DNA from: Prorocentrum cordatum
Lineage: Eukaryota; Sar; Dinophyceae; Prorocentrales; Prorocentraceae
Assembly (NCBI GenBank): GCA_963575745.1
Contig: CAUYUJ010003947.1
Span: forward strand, 86,001 to 150,000
DNA: 64,000 nt
Reading direction: 5' to 3'
The notes under the pieces are model-generated. The model had not been told where the DNA came from and searched no databases. It worked only from the letters and a program-made list of their open reading frames with translations. Of the stretch, positions 63,646-64,000 are shown in pieces. Position 1 is the stretch's first letter. The number at the start of each line of letters is the position of its first letter. A program made the position numbers and the translations under genes.

Positions 63646-64000
63646 CCGCCACCACCCACGGCCCACCTGGCGACCGTGACTGAGGCCCTGAGCAGGCTCG
63701 CTCCACGGCTGGGCCGTTTCACCTCAGATTCTCGATGCGCCCCTGTGCGACGCCTGGCAAGTGCTCCGCGGTGCCGCGCTCGCCCACGCTGGGGTTGTCC
63801 TGCGTGCGGCACCGCCAGCCGCCGACGGGGGGGGTTTTCCGAGCGGCAGCCCGTCCCTTGCGGGCCGCAGACGTGAGGCGCGTCGCCCCTGTCACCGTGG
63901 GTTCGAGCTTTGCCCCCATCAGTCGTCTCGCTCTCACCTACGCTCCTACGCTCCCCTCTGGCTGCCGCTTCGCATGCTCCTGCCTGTCCTCCCCCGCCTA
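63646..64000. other. GC-rich end of window
   Basis: No motif in either strand; the window ends inside this stretch. Confidence 0.45.

Overview
The window looks like gene-poor nuclear DNA of a dinoflagellate. This is an inference from three things: the style of its decayed retroelements (a Ty1/copia element and LINE-type elements), a short stretch resembling a relic of the dinoflagellate spliced leader, and the GC-rich, microsatellite-saturated background. There is no operon structure, no bacterial-type gene spacing, no recognisable rRNA, tRNA or CRISPR, and no intact host gene. I cannot name the species. Most long open frames are translations of simple repeats (poly-Ser, poly-Pro, His/Thr, Glu, Met/Ile runs) and are treated as repeats.

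Layout: 1-6.5 kb holds TG, ACG, TCC, CAT and GATGGTTGTCCC repeats and unassigned spacer. 6.5-7.0 kb is the first of five blocks with a strict but degenerate 11-bp period. 7.0-7.9 kb is a minus-strand LINE reverse-transcriptase fragment ending at a long ATG/ATC tract. 8.2-9.5 kb is pyrimidine/CAT microsatellite. 9.7-10.3 kb is copy A of a composite tandem-repeat element. 10.3-13.35 kb is a decayed copia element in the order gag, protease, integrase, RNase H, with no RT core seen. 13.4-24.2 kb has no recognised gene; it holds 11-bp blocks, palindromic dispersed repeats, a 450-bp CA tract and composite copy B.

24.7-29.1 kb is GGA/CCT microsatellite followed by LINE-A copy 1 (RT, Cys cluster, RNase H, C-terminal zinc domain). 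29.3-34.4 kb holds protein-like but unidentified decayed segments. 34.7-35.5 kb is the C-terminal tail of another LINE between two TCC tracts. 36.2-37.3 kb is composite copy C. 38.1-39.6 kb is a 1.5-kb TCC/CAT tract that leads straight into LINE-A copy 2 (39.6-46.5 kb: ORF1, endonuclease, RT, RNase H, zinc tail), which carries a 137-bp MITE-like insertion. 47-49.6 kb has dispersed repeats, composite copy E (inverted) and a minus-strand LINE tail. 49.9-54.2 kb is a 4.3-kb stretch bounded by direct repeats that holds a broken membrane-protein gene. 55.4-56.4 kb is a LINE endonuclease fragment. 57.3-64 kb has AT, CA and TC tracts, a spliced-leader-like relic, composite copy D, a roughly 400-bp higher-order satellite built on the 11-bp period, and a degenerate minisatellite.

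Functionally this is a retrotransposon graveyard. Every element protein is interrupted by frameshifts or stops, so nothing here is expected to be mobile today. The least described features are the 11-bp-period repeats, the five-copy composite 73/83-bp element at roughly 12-kb spacing, and the broken membrane-protein gene whose frameshift is a perfect 13-bp tandem duplication.
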